A stretch of DNA of 64,000 nucleotides, taken from Pseudolactococcus sp041800635. Its GTDB lineage: Bacteria; Bacillota; Bacilli; Lactobacillales; Streptococcaceae. Under the pieces are notes generated by a model. That model was not told where the DNA came from. It ran no database searches and saw only the letters and a list, made by a program, of their open reading frames with translations. Where the stretch lies: the NCBI GenBank assembly GCA_047833645.1, contig CP181259.1:682001-746000 (forward strand), written 5' to 3'. Shown piece by piece: positions 7,224 through 16,332 of this stretch (its first letter is position 1; each line of letters starts with the position of its first letter). The position numbers and the translations under genes are program-made.

Positions 7224-8093
7224 TTACAAATAACGGTCCATCATGGTATTGGCGACGAAGGGTTTGTTCATGGTGTAGATGTGCACGCCGTCGACGCCAC
7301 GAGCTAAAAGGTCGTCGATTTGTTTGCAGGTGTAGTCCATGCCGGCTTTTTGCAGGTCTTCTGGCGAATCCTTGTATTTGTTGACGATTTTAATCAGGCG
7401 TGTCGGTAGACTGGCACCGAAGTAGAGCATCCGCGCCACTTGAGAGGCTTGCAAGACTGGCATGATACCTGCGGCAATCGGTGCTTCAATTCCTGAATTT
7501 TTAACGTAGTCATTAAGCCTTAAAAACTTGTCGTTGTCAAAAAAGAGCTGGCTGATGAAAAAGTTGGCGCCTGCATCATATTTGCGTTTGACGTGCTCGA
7601 TATTTTCAACATCCAGTGGACTATCAACATGACCTTCCGGATAAATGGCGGCAGCGATGTCAAAATCACCCGTTTTTTTGATGTCCGTGATGAGTTCATG
7701 CGCATAATGATAAATATCCGGACAGCCTGTCACATCCGTATTTTTAGGCAAATCCCCACGCAAGGCTAGAATATTTTGGACGTTTTTAGCCTTAATCTCC
7801 GCCAAAATTTCTGTGATTTGTTCCGGATTATTATTAATCGATGTCAAATGGTGCATGGTTTCGATGCCATACTCTTTTTTGATTTTTTCAGCAATCTCAA
7901 GTGTTTTATTTTCACGACCTAGACTGCCCATAGCGCCATAGGTCACACTGATATAATCTGGTTTGTGGGTCAAGCCAGCCACTGTTTGATAGATAGTTTC
8001 AATGCCCGCGTCAGTTTTGGGCGGGAAGACTTCCAGAGAAATGACGGATTTCTTCTGAAGATTTTTTTCTCGATAAATGTCAGTTATTTTCAT
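7224..8093 (-). CDS. metF: Methylenetetrahydrofolate reductase
   Basis: 289 residues. Seen: ISLEVFPPKT near the N-terminus with the catalytic Glu, SVTYGAMG, HHLTSINNN, NILALRGDLP and ANFFISQLFFD, all standard MetF motifs; TIM-barrel flavoprotein. It reduces 5,10-methylene-THF to 5-methyl-THF for methionine synthesis. No metE or other methionine gene lies next to it; the upstream gene on the same strand makes aminodeoxychorismate/PABA, another folate step. No Shine-Dalgarno; the promoter predicts that RNA begins at the ATG. Confidence 0.96.
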   Translation of the reverse strand: MKITDIYREKNLQKKSVISLEVFPPKTDAGIETIYQTVAGLTHKPDYISVTYGAMGSLGRENKTLEIAEKIKKEYGIETMHHLTSINNNPEQITEILAEIKAKNVQNILALRGDLPKNTDVTGCPDIYHYAHELITDIKKTGDFDIAAAIYPEGHVDSPLDVENIEHVKRKYDAGANFFISQLFFDNDKFLRLNDYVKNSGIEAPIAAGIMPVLQASQVARMLYFGASLPTRLIKIVNKYKDSPEDLQKAGMDYTCKQIDDLLARGVDGVHIYTMNKPFVANTMMDRYL

Positions 8094-8099
8094 AAGACT

Positions 8100-8128
8100 A
8101 TTCTAACAAACTTTACCTCAATTGGAAA
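8100..8128 (-). promoter_or_regulatory. metF promoter, leaderless transcript predicted
   Basis: TTTCCA (8128-8123), 17-nt spacer, TAGAAT (8105-8100), then six bases and the ATG. Start of RNA at the usual distance of 7 nt coincides with the A of ATG (8093). Confidence 0.65.
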
Positions 8129-8162
8129 TTTGTTAAAAACAGCGGTTGGTTATAGTCTCAAC

Positions 8163-9773
8163 TTATAGCAAAAAAACTTCCCTGACACCTTGAACTGAGT
8201 TACAGCAGAAAATCTTATCTGCTCGGGTTAAATCCTCTCGATATAGGACTTGCTCACGGCACTTACCGGAATCTAATAAATACTGACGATAAATCCCCGG
8301 CAATAACCCACTTGATAAAGGCGGCGTCAGCCACTCCCCATCAATCTCCAGAATCAAATTCGCACGCGACATTTCAGTCAACTCCCCCCGCTCATTGACA
8401 AAAATCTCGTCTTTGGCTTGAAAATTTGGGCGATAGGTTGTTTTGTGTTTAAGAAAATCGGCACGACTGTCAATGGTCATTGGGGATAAAGCAACGGTGT
8501 TAAAGGCTTTGATCGGTCGATATGAGGTCTCAAACTTACCATCACGACTGAGGACCAAGCGTAGCATACCATCTTGTTCAGGTTGGAAGGTCAATAAATC
8601 TGGATTGAACTTAAAGCCATAGTAGGCAGCGGATTTTTGCAGTCGCTTGAAGTGCTCCGTTTTAAAGGTTAACTGACCATTTTCAACTTGAATGGTCTCA
8701 ATCAACTGAAAATCATCTTGTAAAAAAGCCGTTTTCGTCTGGGTCTCCAACCATTCATCGGCGGTATCTGAATCCCAAACAATGGCGCCACCCACTCGAT
8801 ATTTGAAGTGATCAGCACCTGTCCGACGTTGCAAAATACGAATCGGTACGCTAAAGGTCATCTTCTCTGGACTCAGGAAACCAATGGCACCGCAATAAAT
8901 ATCACGATTGCCTTTTTCCAGACGCTCAATGATGGCCATGGTTGATATTTTCGGAGCACCGGTGATAGAGCCGTTGGGGAATAGGGCTTGAAAAATCGCC
9001 AATAAATCAGTATCTGGCTTCAAATCTGCCTCAATTTGCGAGGTCATCTGGTGGACGGTGGCGTGTGTTTCCACTTCGAATAGCTTGGTGACTTTGACAC
9101 TCCCGTTCTCAGCGATTCTGCCCAGATCATTACGCATGAGATCAACTATCATGACATTTTCTGTCCGATTTTTTTCATCTGTTTTAAGAAATTCAATACG
9201 CTTAGCATCTTCTGCTGCTGACTGTCCTCGTTTGACCGTGCCTTTCATCGGCCGCGTCGTGATGTGCTGATCCTCAATTTCAAAAAAGAGTTCAGGCGAA
9301 AAGCTGAGCAAGGTATCATACTCATTTTTGATATAGGTATTATAAGGCGTCCGCTGCTTAGTCAAGAGGTGTTCATAGAGCGCTAAGTCATCGCCAGCAT
9401 AAGGCACCTGATAATCATAGGTATAGTTGACTTCATAGGTGTTGCCATCGCGCTGTTCTTGCTTGATTTCAGCAATGGCTGCTGCGTAATCTGAGAATGT
9501 CAATTGTGCTTGGGGACTTAGGCTAATCTCTGGCGCATTTTTCGGGACGTAGGGCGTGAAGCCTTCAAAAACTTGAAAGTAGAGGAGGGGGCTGTCAGAT
9601 TTGATCGGCTTGCCTAAGAAAACGTCCTTGGTTTCATAACGGATATAGCCAACCAGATAATGCGTCTGCTGCCATTTTTCGATTTCAGCGAGTGCTGCGA
9701 TCACACCAGCATTATCAAAAGCAATCAGGGTGGCAAGAGGGGCTTCAAATTTTTTATCATCATAGATTATCAT
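8163..9773 (-). CDS. pabB: Aminodeoxychorismate synthase component I fused to aminodeoxychorismate lyase
   Basis: 536 residues. N-terminal two thirds (about 1-350) are a chorismate-binding domain: GNTYEVNYTYDY, RPMKGTVKRG, DLMRNDLGRI, PNGSITGAPK, YCGAIGFL. C-terminal part (about 420-536) looks like a PabC-type aminotransferase class IV domain with FVNERGELTEMSRANL and CNSVQGVREV. Together they make 4-aminobenzoate from chorismate, given a PabA amidotransferase, which is not in this window. Start taken at 9773 (MIIYDD) with AAAGGA; the longer frame would start inside the promoter. Predicted 5' leader is only about 3 nt. Confidence 0.92.
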   Translation of the reverse strand: MIIYDDKKFEAPLATLIAFDNAGVIAALAEIEKWQQTHYLVGYIRYETKDVFLGKPIKSDSPLLYFQVFEGFTPYVPKNAPEISLSPQAQLTFSDYAAAIAEIKQEQRDGNTYEVNYTYDYQVPYAGDDLALYEHLLTKQRTPYNTYIKNEYDTLLSFSPELFFEIEDQHITTRPMKGTVKRGQSAAEDAKRIEFLKTDEKNRTENVMIVDLMRNDLGRIAENGSVKVTKLFEVETHATVHQMTSQIEADLKPDTDLLAIFQALFPNGSITGAPKISTMAIIERLEKGNRDIYCGAIGFLSPEKMTFSVPIRILQRRTGADHFKYRVGGAIVWDSDTADEWLETQTKTAFLQDDFQLIETIQVENGQLTFKTEHFKRLQKSAAYYGFKFNPDLLTFQPEQDGMLRLVLSRDGKFETSYRPIKAFNTVALSPMTIDSRADFLKHKTTYRPNFQAKDEIFVNERGELTEMSRANLILEIDGEWLTPPLSSGLLPGIYRQYLLDSGKCREQVLYREDLTRADKIFCCNSVQGVREVFLL

Positions 9774-9782
9774 CGTCCTTTT

Positions 9783-9788
9783 ATTATA
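9783..9788 (-). promoter_or_regulatory. pabBC extended -10 promoter
   Basis: TGC then TATAAT (9788-9783); start site near 9776 leaves about 3 nt before the ATG. It lies just after the terminator of the preceding minus-strand unit. Confidence 0.6.
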
Positions 9789-9808
9789 GCAAAAAAAGTT
9801 TTTGTGTA

Positions 9809-9834
9809 TCAAAAAAAACTGGCTTTCACCAGTT
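9809..9834 (-). terminator. Terminator of the tdk-glyA-lysozyme operon
   Basis: AACTGG / CCAGTT stem, 6-nt loop and eight T on the minus strand; overlaps the stop codon of the lysozyme-like gene. Confidence 0.85.
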
Positions 9835-10419
9835 AAATAAATGAACGATTTTCATGTTCCAGCGAACTTCTTTCGCGTAAAAGATGTTACCGCCATTTTT
9901 ATAGAGCTTGCCTTTGTTAAACAAAAGCGAATCTAGGGTAATGTGATAATATTCCTCGCCTGTTGTATTGCCCAAGCTTGGTGCGACGACGTCTTTCGAA
10001 TAGGCTTCTGCTAAAGTCAAGGTGTTCTTACCGCCGTTTTTAGCGATATAGTCGACATAGGCTTTGCCGAAGTTATAGGCTTGGACGCCTGTCCAGACGT
10101 CGACGCCTTTTTCATGGGAGTATTCCAACATCTCGGTTAGATTGGTAATGCCTTGATGGATGCTGTCTTCTTCAGTTTCGATCGTATTATGGGTCGATTC
10201 AGTAGACTGCATGACATCGGTGCGCTTCCCCTTGGTTTCGGTGTAGATAATCGACAGGACTAACTCACGATTGCCTGAAACACCGTGTTTTTCCAGGGTC
10301 TGCGTGACAAAGTCATCATACTGCATGACGTTTTTAACGTTTTCATGCGTACGGTAGACCCAAAATCCAAATCCCGCAAGGATGACCAGGAGGAATAGAT
10401 TTCTAATTTTTCTTAGCAA
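9826..10419 (-). CDS. Membrane-anchored lysozyme-like protein (PvaA family)
   Basis: 197 residues from a TTG start at 10419, chosen because AAAGGAGG lies 6 nt before it; an upstream GTG at 10440 is the alternative. Seen: one N-terminal membrane helix (NLFLLVILAGFGFWVY), then a lysozyme-like domain with VLSIIYTETKGK (catalytic Glu candidate), a serine/threonine-rich loop and GVQAYNFG. Family knowledge: pneumococcal vaccine antigen A-like and CwlT-like muramidases act on peptidoglycan outside the cell. Last gene of the operon, directly after ndpA as in streptococci. Confidence 0.85.
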   Translation of the reverse strand: MLRKIRNLFLLVILAGFGFWVYRTHENVKNVMQYDDFVTQTLEKHGVSGNRELVLSIIYTETKGKRTDVMQSTESTHNTIETEEDSIHQGITNLTEMLEYSHEKGVDVWTGVQAYNFGKAYVDYIAKNGGKNTLTLAEAYSKDVVAPSLGNTTGEEYYHITLDSLLFNKGKLYKNGGNIFYAKEVRWNMKIVHLFNW

Positions 10420-10457
10420 GTCATCCTCCTTTCCAGCCACGTTTTAACGAGCAGAGA

Positions 10458-11441
10458 TTACCATTTGTTCTTGATTTCCTCGATATTTTTGATGATAATC
10501 GAGTAAGTGCCATCATCATTTTGGATAAATTCGACCGTTTCTGCATCTTCATATAGACTTTGCGGCACAATCATCTCTATCCCATTTGACAATGACAATT
10601 TTTGATTGGATAATTTTTTCTCGATTTTCTCCATCGGCATCTGCTCGAATCGAATCTTATCGGGAATTTCTTCCTTGACTTGATCTTTAAAGGCCAAGCG
10701 TGCCGTCAAATTATCCGCAAATAATTGGTCAGCAAGTGCTTCTGGATTGAGATTTTCCTGCTTTTCGACTGCATGAAAAACCGCATTTTGCACCTTTTGA
10801 GAAAAGGCAAAATCATCATCATCGAAAGACTTAGCGACAGACTCTGCTGTCTTTTTAATCGTTTTAATCGCTTTATTAACAGAAATCTCAGGCTTTTCAG
10901 CTAACAGATTTTCTGAAAAATAGTTATAATTTTTGCCGTTGTACTTGATCCGTTTTTCAAGCAAATGGTAGCTAAACGTATTGCGATTGATGGCAATCGC
11001 TTCATCGGCAGCTGATCCAGCCCCTGGTAATGAAGACTCGGTTTTACGAATCTTGATTTGTCCTGTTGCCGTATCGAAGTCATGCGAAAAAGAATCCCGC
11101 AGCGACAATCTGATAAAAGCAAAATGTGGCTGAGTCTCTAATTCATAGGCAACAAAAAGCAAGTCGTTTTGCTTTTGTTTTTCTGACAAGATAAACTCTT
11201 CTCGCCAGAAATTCGCAACGGCAATCGTTGATGCGATAAAATCATCTGTTACTAGCGATAAAAAGTGATTTTCTTCTGTTAAAACGCCACGTTTGGCATC
11301 ATCAGAATAGATTTTTTCTACTTTTTTTGTCACATAGTCAAGCATGACAGGCGTCAACTCCATGAGATTTTCCGAGAAGGTAATCTCGGGTTGACCTGGG
11401 TCAAAAGCGTGTAAAATCGCTTTTTTGATATATAAATCCAT
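10458..11441 (-). CDS. Nucleoid-associated protein, NdpA/YejK family
   Basis: 327 residues. N-terminus MDLYIKKAILHAFDPGQPEI and the internal FAFIRLSLRDSF are characteristic of the 37-kDa nucleoid-associated family. Starts 5 nt behind the glyA stop, so it is translated with that operon. Role in Gram-positive cells is not well defined. Same neighbour order (glyA, ndpA, PvaA-like) is seen in streptococci, which supports the call. Confidence 0.85.
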   Translation of the reverse strand: MDLYIKKAILHAFDPGQPEITFSENLMELTPVMLDYVTKKVEKIYSDDAKRGVLTEENHFLSLVTDDFIASTIAVANFWREEFILSEKQKQNDLLFVAYELETQPHFAFIRLSLRDSFSHDFDTATGQIKIRKTESSLPGAGSAADEAIAINRNTFSYHLLEKRIKYNGKNYNYFSENLLAEKPEISVNKAIKTIKKTAESVAKSFDDDDFAFSQKVQNAVFHAVEKQENLNPEALADQLFADNLTARLAFKDQVKEEIPDKIRFEQMPMEKIEKKLSNQKLSLSNGIEMIVPQSLYEDAETVEFIQNDDGTYSIIIKNIEEIKNKW

Positions 11442-11446
11442 TAGTA

Positions 11447-12700
11447 TTAAGCTTCGTAAAGTGGGAAAGCATCCGTCAAGGCAATCACTTCTGATTTGAT
11501 TTGATCAAGCGCCGCTAGGTCGTCCTTGTTTTGGAAAGCACGAATGATAAATTCTGCTACTTTTGTTGCTTCCGCTTCTTTGAAACCACGTGATGTGACA
11601 GCAGCTGAACCAATCCGGACACCTGATGTTTTAAACGGGCTCAAAGTTTCGTAAGGGACTGCATTTTTGTTCAAAGTAATTGAGACCGTATCCAAGAGAT
11701 TTTGAGCTTCTTTACCGTTGATGCCAAAGCCAGTGACATTGAGCATGAACATGTGGTTATCCGTCCCACCAGAAATCACGTGTAAACCAGCATTTTCAAA
11801 GGTTTCAGCCATGACTTTAGCGTTTTTGATGACTTGCGCTTGATAATCTTTGTAGCTAGGATCCAATGCTTCTTTAAAAGCAACAGCTTTTGCAGCGACA
11901 ACGTGCATCAAAGGACCACCTTGAATACCTGGGAAGATGGCAGAGTTAATTTTCTTAGCCAAAACTTCGTCATTTGTCAAAATGAGACCACCACGCGGAC
12001 CACGGAGGGTTTTGTGGGTCGTAGAAGTTGTAATATCAGCATAAGGTACTGGATTTGGATGCAGACCAGCAGCTACCAAACCAGCGATATGTGCCATATC
12101 AACCATGAATTTTGCACCAACCGCATCAGCGATTTCACGGAATTTCGCAAAATCAATTGTGCGTGAGTAGCTAGACGCACCCGCAACAATCAATTTAGGT
12201 TGCGCCGCTTTAGCTTGCGCTAAAATTTGTTCGTAATCCAATAATTCTGTTTCTTTATCGACATTGTAGCCAACAAAGTTATACGTTTTACCAGAGAAGT
12301 TGACTGGTGAGCCGTGTGTCAAATGCCCACCAGCTGCCAAATCAAGACCCATGACGGTGTCACCAGGTTCGATTAAAGCCAGGTAAGCTGCAGCGTTGGC
12401 TTGTGAGCCGGAGTGAGCTTGCACATTGGCAAATTTAGCGCCAAAAAGTTCTTTTGCGCGTTCAATTGCTAAATTTTCAGCAATATCAACGCATTCAGTA
12501 CCGCCATAGTAGCGATTACCAGGATAGCCTTCAGCATATTTGTTGGTCAAAAGCGAGCCTTGAGCGGCCATCACAGCTTTTGAAACAACATTTTCAGAGG
12601 CGATGAGTTCAATATTTTGTTGTTGACGTTTTTCCTCTGCATGGATTGCATCCCAGAGTTCTTGGTCAAAAGCTTCGTAGTTTGGCTGGTCAAATATCAT
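11447..12700 (-). CDS. glyA: Serine hydroxymethyltransferase
   Basis: 417 residues, usual length. Seen: LIASENVVS, GGTECVD, DMAHIAGLVAAGLHPNP and the pyridoxal-phosphate lysine in TTTHKTLRGPRGG-type motif (here STTHKTLRGPRGG). It converts serine and THF to glycine and methylene-THF, feeding metF and thymidylate synthesis. Overlaps the upstream ywlC gene by 11 bp. Confidence 0.98.
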   Translation of the reverse strand: MIFDQPNYEAFDQELWDAIHAEEKRQQQNIELIASENVVSKAVMAAQGSLLTNKYAEGYPGNRYYGGTECVDIAENLAIERAKELFGAKFANVQAHSGSQANAAAYLALIEPGDTVMGLDLAAGGHLTHGSPVNFSGKTYNFVGYNVDKETELLDYEQILAQAKAAQPKLIVAGASSYSRTIDFAKFREIADAVGAKFMVDMAHIAGLVAAGLHPNPVPYADITTSTTHKTLRGPRGGLILTNDEVLAKKINSAIFPGIQGGPLMHVVAAKAVAFKEALDPSYKDYQAQVIKNAKVMAETFENAGLHVISGGTDNHMFMLNVTGFGINGKEAQNLLDTVSITLNKNAVPYETLSPFKTSGVRIGSAAVTSRGFKEAEATKVAEFIIRAFQNKDDLAALDQIKSEVIALTDAFPLYEA

Positions 12701-13316
12701 CCTTTATCTCCTCGATAATTTCTCTTAAAGTTAGCGCACCTTGGCGCAAGATTATGGGCGTCTTACCTGTCAAATCTACAATCGTCGAATCAATGCCCGA
12801 GATACTCTCATCAGCCTTCACAACAGCTGCAATCTGGCCGTCCAAATCCGTCAACACGTCTTGTGCGGTTTTGGGGCTTGGGTTTCCAGTCAGATTAGCA
12901 GATGGGCCCACTAAGGGGCCTGTTTGACGCAAAATTGCAAGCGTCGTTGGGTTGGCTGGGACACGAAAGCCGACTGTATTCATACCGTTATTGACCAGAC
13001 TAGGAACCTTTTCATTGGCTTCTAGAATGATCGTTAGGCTGCCAGGCATAAATTTATTATACAACTTTTCGAGATATTTTGGTTGATTTTGAGAGAAAAA
13101 TTTCATTTCATCAAAATTCGAAATATTTAAATTAAGGGCATGATCATAAGTTCTATGTTTCACGTCATATATATTTTTGACCACATGATCTGCTAGTGCG
13201 AGACCGAATAAACCATAAACCGTTTCAGTCGGCAAAGCAACTAATTGGCCTGATTTTATTAGCTCAACGGCACGCTGAACATCTTGTGGTGCTTGGGGAA
13301 AAAGTAATTCAGTCAA
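12690..13316 (-). CDS. ywlC: L-threonylcarbamoyladenylate synthase (Sua5/YwlC/TsaC family)
   Basis: 208 residues. Seen: KSGQLVALPTETVYGL, PGSLTIIL, VGFRVPANPTT, GPLVGPSANLTGNPSP and STIVDLTG, the YrdC-domain signature set. It makes threonylcarbamoyl-AMP for the t6A37 modification of tRNA; tsaB and tsaD, which use the product, are elsewhere in this window (28.5-31.2 kb). No C-terminal Sua5 extension. Overlaps prmC by 8 bp. Confidence 0.95.
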   Translation of the reverse strand: MTELLFPQAPQDVQRAVELIKSGQLVALPTETVYGLFGLALADHVVKNIYDVKHRTYDHALNLNISNFDEMKFFSQNQPKYLEKLYNKFMPGSLTIILEANEKVPSLVNNGMNTVGFRVPANPTTLAILRQTGPLVGPSANLTGNPSPKTAQDVLTDLDGQIAAVVKADESISGIDSTIVDLTGKTPIILRQGALTLREIIEEIKDDI

Positions 13317-14124
13317 TGGTAATCATCCTATCCTTTCCGGCTAAATCTTGTAAGACTCTGACCCGTTTATCAGGAAAATGATGCTGAAAAAGTTGGCTAA
13401 CAGCTTGGCCTTGTAAATGCCCAATTTCCAAATAAATCTTGCCCTTGTCTGTCAAATAAGACTGGGCGTTTTCTGCTATTTTTTGATAAATGGCTAGCCC
13501 ATTATCCTCAGCAAACAAAGCAAGATGCGGCTCATAGTCCAAGACATTTTTAGCCATCTCCACCTTCTCGAAATCTGCGATATAAGGTGGATTTGAAACA
13601 ATTATATCATAGTTTTCTGAAACGTTACTGAAAACGTCTGATAGCGTAAAAGCAATATTTTCTATCGCATTTTTAGTCGCATTTTGTTGTGCCAAGGCCA
13701 AAGCATCTGGTGAAATATCGCTTGCATGAACTTGCCATGTCGGCTTTGCTTTTGCGAGTGACAGAGCTATCGCGCCTGTCCCTGTCCCAATATCTAGGAC
13801 TTTCAAGTCATCTGACGCATTTTCCGCCAAAATCAGCGCAACGAGTTCTTCTGTTTCCGGCCGCGGAATCAAGGCACGCGCATCCACATCAAGGGTTAAA
13901 CCGTAAAACTCGGTCTCACCAACGATGTACTGGGCAGGCTCATCCTGTGCCAGTCGGTTGAATATCTCGGTTAGGTAGGCTTGATCGGCTTCAGTAATGG
14001 CTGTATTGAGCAGCAGGATAAAGTCGGTATAGCTGAGTTTTCGGCCATAACGAAAAACATAGCGCAACTCCTCTGGGCGCGCCAATTGTTTTTCATATTT
14101 TTGAAAGGCTTGTAAGTAGGTCAT
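13309..14124 (-). CDS. prmC: Peptide chain release factor N5-glutamine methyltransferase
   Basis: 271 residues. Seen: N-terminal helical domain, AQYIVGETEFYG, IPRPETEEL, the SAM motif VLDIGTGTGAIALSLA, and the catalytic VSNPPYI. It methylates the GGQ glutamine of release factors; its substrate gene prfA is two genes upstream in the same operon. Overlaps mutY by 4 bp. Confidence 0.97.
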   Translation of the reverse strand: MTYLQAFQKYEKQLARPEELRYVFRYGRKLSYTDFILLLNTAITEADQAYLTEIFNRLAQDEPAQYIVGETEFYGLTLDVDARALIPRPETEELVALILAENASDDLKVLDIGTGTGAIALSLAKAKPTWQVHASDISPDALALAQQNATKNAIENIAFTLSDVFSNVSENYDIIVSNPPYIADFEKVEMAKNVLDYEPHLALFAEDNGLAIYQKIAENAQSYLTDKGKIYLEIGHLQGQAVSQLFQHHFPDKRVRVLQDLAGKDRMITID

Positions 14125-15188
14125 AAATTCTCTTTCAAAGCTGCTTGGAGTTTAAGCTGTAAAGTCGTCTGTGGCAGTGCTTCATAAGCATCATCTGACA
14201 AATAAGTCCACGAGGCATCTTCATTTGCAACTTGAACAAGCATGACTTGCCATTTTTGGTGTGTAAAGATGTGTGTGACTGGCGTGATATTCAGTTGTTT
14301 AGCGGCTTCGAAACACTCAGAAACACCGTCATAAATCGCATCCCACGAGTCAAATTCTAGCAAAGGATAAGTCCAAAAGTTAGCAAGCAGACCTGTTTTG
14401 GGGCGTTGCGTGTAAGCCAAGCTGCCGTCTTTTTCAGAGATAAGGGCTGCATAAAACTTCTGGACTTGCTTGACTTTTTTAGACTTGACTGGAAACGTCA
14501 GTTCTAGCCCTTCTTGATAGCTGAGATTAAAGCGCGCAAAAGGTGAATCCGCCAAGGTCTCAGTTTTGGCACGCATCAAAGAAGTCCCCAGATCCATCAC
14601 GGCTTGGTTGAAATCACCTGGTCGATCTGGATCAACAATGGGTAAAATAATGTCATAAAAAATTTTCCGTGATTTAGGTTGCGCAATATCTGCATCAATT
14701 TTCAGCAGTCTTGCAAACACGCGAAACATATTGCCGTCAAGCGCTGGTACGACTTCATTAAAACTGATACTAGCAATCGCTGCTGCTGTATAGGGGCCAA
14801 TACCCGCTAAGGTTTGTAGGTCTTGACTCGTTGTTGGCAACTGGCCGTCAAAGTCTGCCATGACTTGTTGGGCTGCTTTTTGCATATTTCTAACACGAGA
14901 ATAATAGCCTAAGCCCGACCAGAGTTTGAGCAGGACTTCTTCATCTGCTTCGGCTAAATCCTGGACCCTTGGTAATTCTGCCAGAAAGCGTTCATAGTAA
15001 GGGATGACTGTTTCGACCTGGGTTTGTTGCAGCATGATTTCGCTGACCCAGATGTGATAGGGTTCCTTGTCTATCCGCCAAGGGAGGTGCGTCCGTCCAC
15101 TTTCGTCGTACCAAGTCAGCAAGGTTTGACGGAAGTCTGCCACCATGTCCTCGGATAAATGACCAGCGGCGTCATACCAGCTGATCAT
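14121..15188 (-). CDS. mutY: A/G-specific adenine DNA glycosylase lacking the iron-sulfur cysteines
   Basis: 355 residues. Seen: LPWRIDKEPYHIWVSEIMLQ with the catalytic Glu, the helix-hairpin-helix LAGIGPYTAAAIASI, the Asp in ALDGNMFRVFARL, and a C-terminal NUDIX-like domain (TGLLANFWTYPLLE). It removes A opposite 8-oxoG. Odd: the four cysteines that bind [4Fe-4S] after the catalytic domain are absent; the segment reads DLGTSLMRAKTETLADSPFA. MutY forms without the cluster are known from some lineages. Placed inside the prfA-prmC operon with 4-bp overlaps on both sides. Confidence 0.93.
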   Translation of the reverse strand: MISWYDAAGHLSEDMVADFRQTLLTWYDESGRTHLPWRIDKEPYHIWVSEIMLQQTQVETVIPYYERFLAELPRVQDLAEADEEVLLKLWSGLGYYSRVRNMQKAAQQVMADFDGQLPTTSQDLQTLAGIGPYTAAAIASISFNEVVPALDGNMFRVFARLLKIDADIAQPKSRKIFYDIILPIVDPDRPGDFNQAVMDLGTSLMRAKTETLADSPFARFNLSYQEGLELTFPVKSKKVKQVQKFYAALISEKDGSLAYTQRPKTGLLANFWTYPLLEFDSWDAIYDGVSECFEAAKQLNITPVTHIFTHQKWQVMLVQVANEDASWTYLSDDAYEALPQTTLQLKLQAALKENL

Positions 15189-16258
15189 TGTTTCAAGGCC
15201 TCGAGTTTTTGCGTTTGATCGAAAAGGATCAGGGCGTCGACGACTTCGTCAAGTTTACCTGATAAGATCGTGTCGAGTTTTTGCAAGGTCAGGCCGATGC
15301 GGTGGTCGGTCACGCGGTTTTGCGGGAAATTGTAGGTACGGATCCGCTCAGAACGGTCACCTGTTCCGACGGTCGACTTGCGAAACTCATCGTTTTTGTC
15401 CTGCTCGATCTGCGCGAAATAATCGTAAACTCGGGCATTGATGATCTTCATGGCCTTGTCACGGTTTTTCTGCTGATTTCGTTCTTCCTGCATCTCCACC
15501 TTGATCCCCGTCGGTTCATGGACGATCCGAACGGCTGTTGCGACTTTGTTGACGTTCTGTCCGCCGGCACCAGAAGCATGGTAGATGTCGATACGCAGGT
15601 CTTTCGGGTCAATGTCGATGTCGAAATCTTCGATTTCGGGCATGACGAGCACCGTTGCTGTTGAGGTATGGACACGCCCCTGAGTCTCTGTTTTTGGCAC
15701 ACGTTGAACACGATGCGCGCCACTTTCATATTTGAGTTTCGAGTAGACGCTGTTACCTGAAATCATGACTGAGACTTCTTTGATACCACCGATTTCGGTC
15801 ACGTTTGATTCCAAAATCTCAAATTTCCAGCCCTGATTTTCAGAGTATTTTTGGTACATGGCCAATAAATCGCCAGCAAAAAGCGCAGCTTCATCACCAC
15901 CAGCGGCACCACGAATCTCGAGGATGATATTTTTGTCATCATTCGGGTCTTTCGGTAACAAAAGAATTTTGATGTCTTCTTCTAAGGTTGCTTTTTCAGC
16001 TTTCAGCGCTTTGAGTTCTTCTTTGAACATGTCAGCTTCGTCAGCGTCAAGGCTTGAGTCTGACAGCATTTCTTCAGCATCTGAAATCCCAGTTGTTACG
16101 TCGACATAGCGCGCATAAGCTGCCACGGTTTCGCGCAAAGAGGCCTCTTCTTTTGACAAGGCCATAAAGCGCTTGGTATTGTTAACGACTTCTGGGTCGC
16201 TAAGCAAACCGCCTAATTCTTCGTAACGGTCAGCCATAATTTGTAGTTGGTCGAACAT
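15185..16258 (-). CDS. prfA: Peptide chain release factor 1
   Basis: 357 residues, usual length. Seen: the GGQ loop HASGAGGQNVNK, followed by ATAVRIVHEPTGI, and the C-terminal RIRTYNFPQNRVTDHRIGLT. It ends translation at UAA and UAG. AAGGAAGT ribosome site upstream. Followed by mutY with a 4-bp overlap. Confidence 0.98.
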   Translation of the reverse strand: MFDQLQIMADRYEELGGLLSDPEVVNNTKRFMALSKEEASLRETVAAYARYVDVTTGISDAEEMLSDSSLDADEADMFKEELKALKAEKATLEEDIKILLLPKDPNDDKNIILEIRGAAGGDEAALFAGDLLAMYQKYSENQGWKFEILESNVTEIGGIKEVSVMISGNSVYSKLKYESGAHRVQRVPKTETQGRVHTSTATVLVMPEIEDFDIDIDPKDLRIDIYHASGAGGQNVNKVATAVRIVHEPTGIKVEMQEERNQQKNRDKAMKIINARVYDYFAQIEQDKNDEFRKSTVGTGDRSERIRTYNFPQNRVTDHRIGLTLQKLDTILSGKLDEVVDALILFDQTQKLEALKQ

Positions 16259-16332
16259 ATGATTTGATTACTTCCTTATTTTATTTTCTATATTTTTCTT
16301 ATCAATGGTGGCAGGTATTTGAGCAAGGGTCG

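Noticed and set aside
11834..12166. 110-codon plus-strand frame inside glyA
   Set aside because: Antisense shadow of a highly conserved gene.
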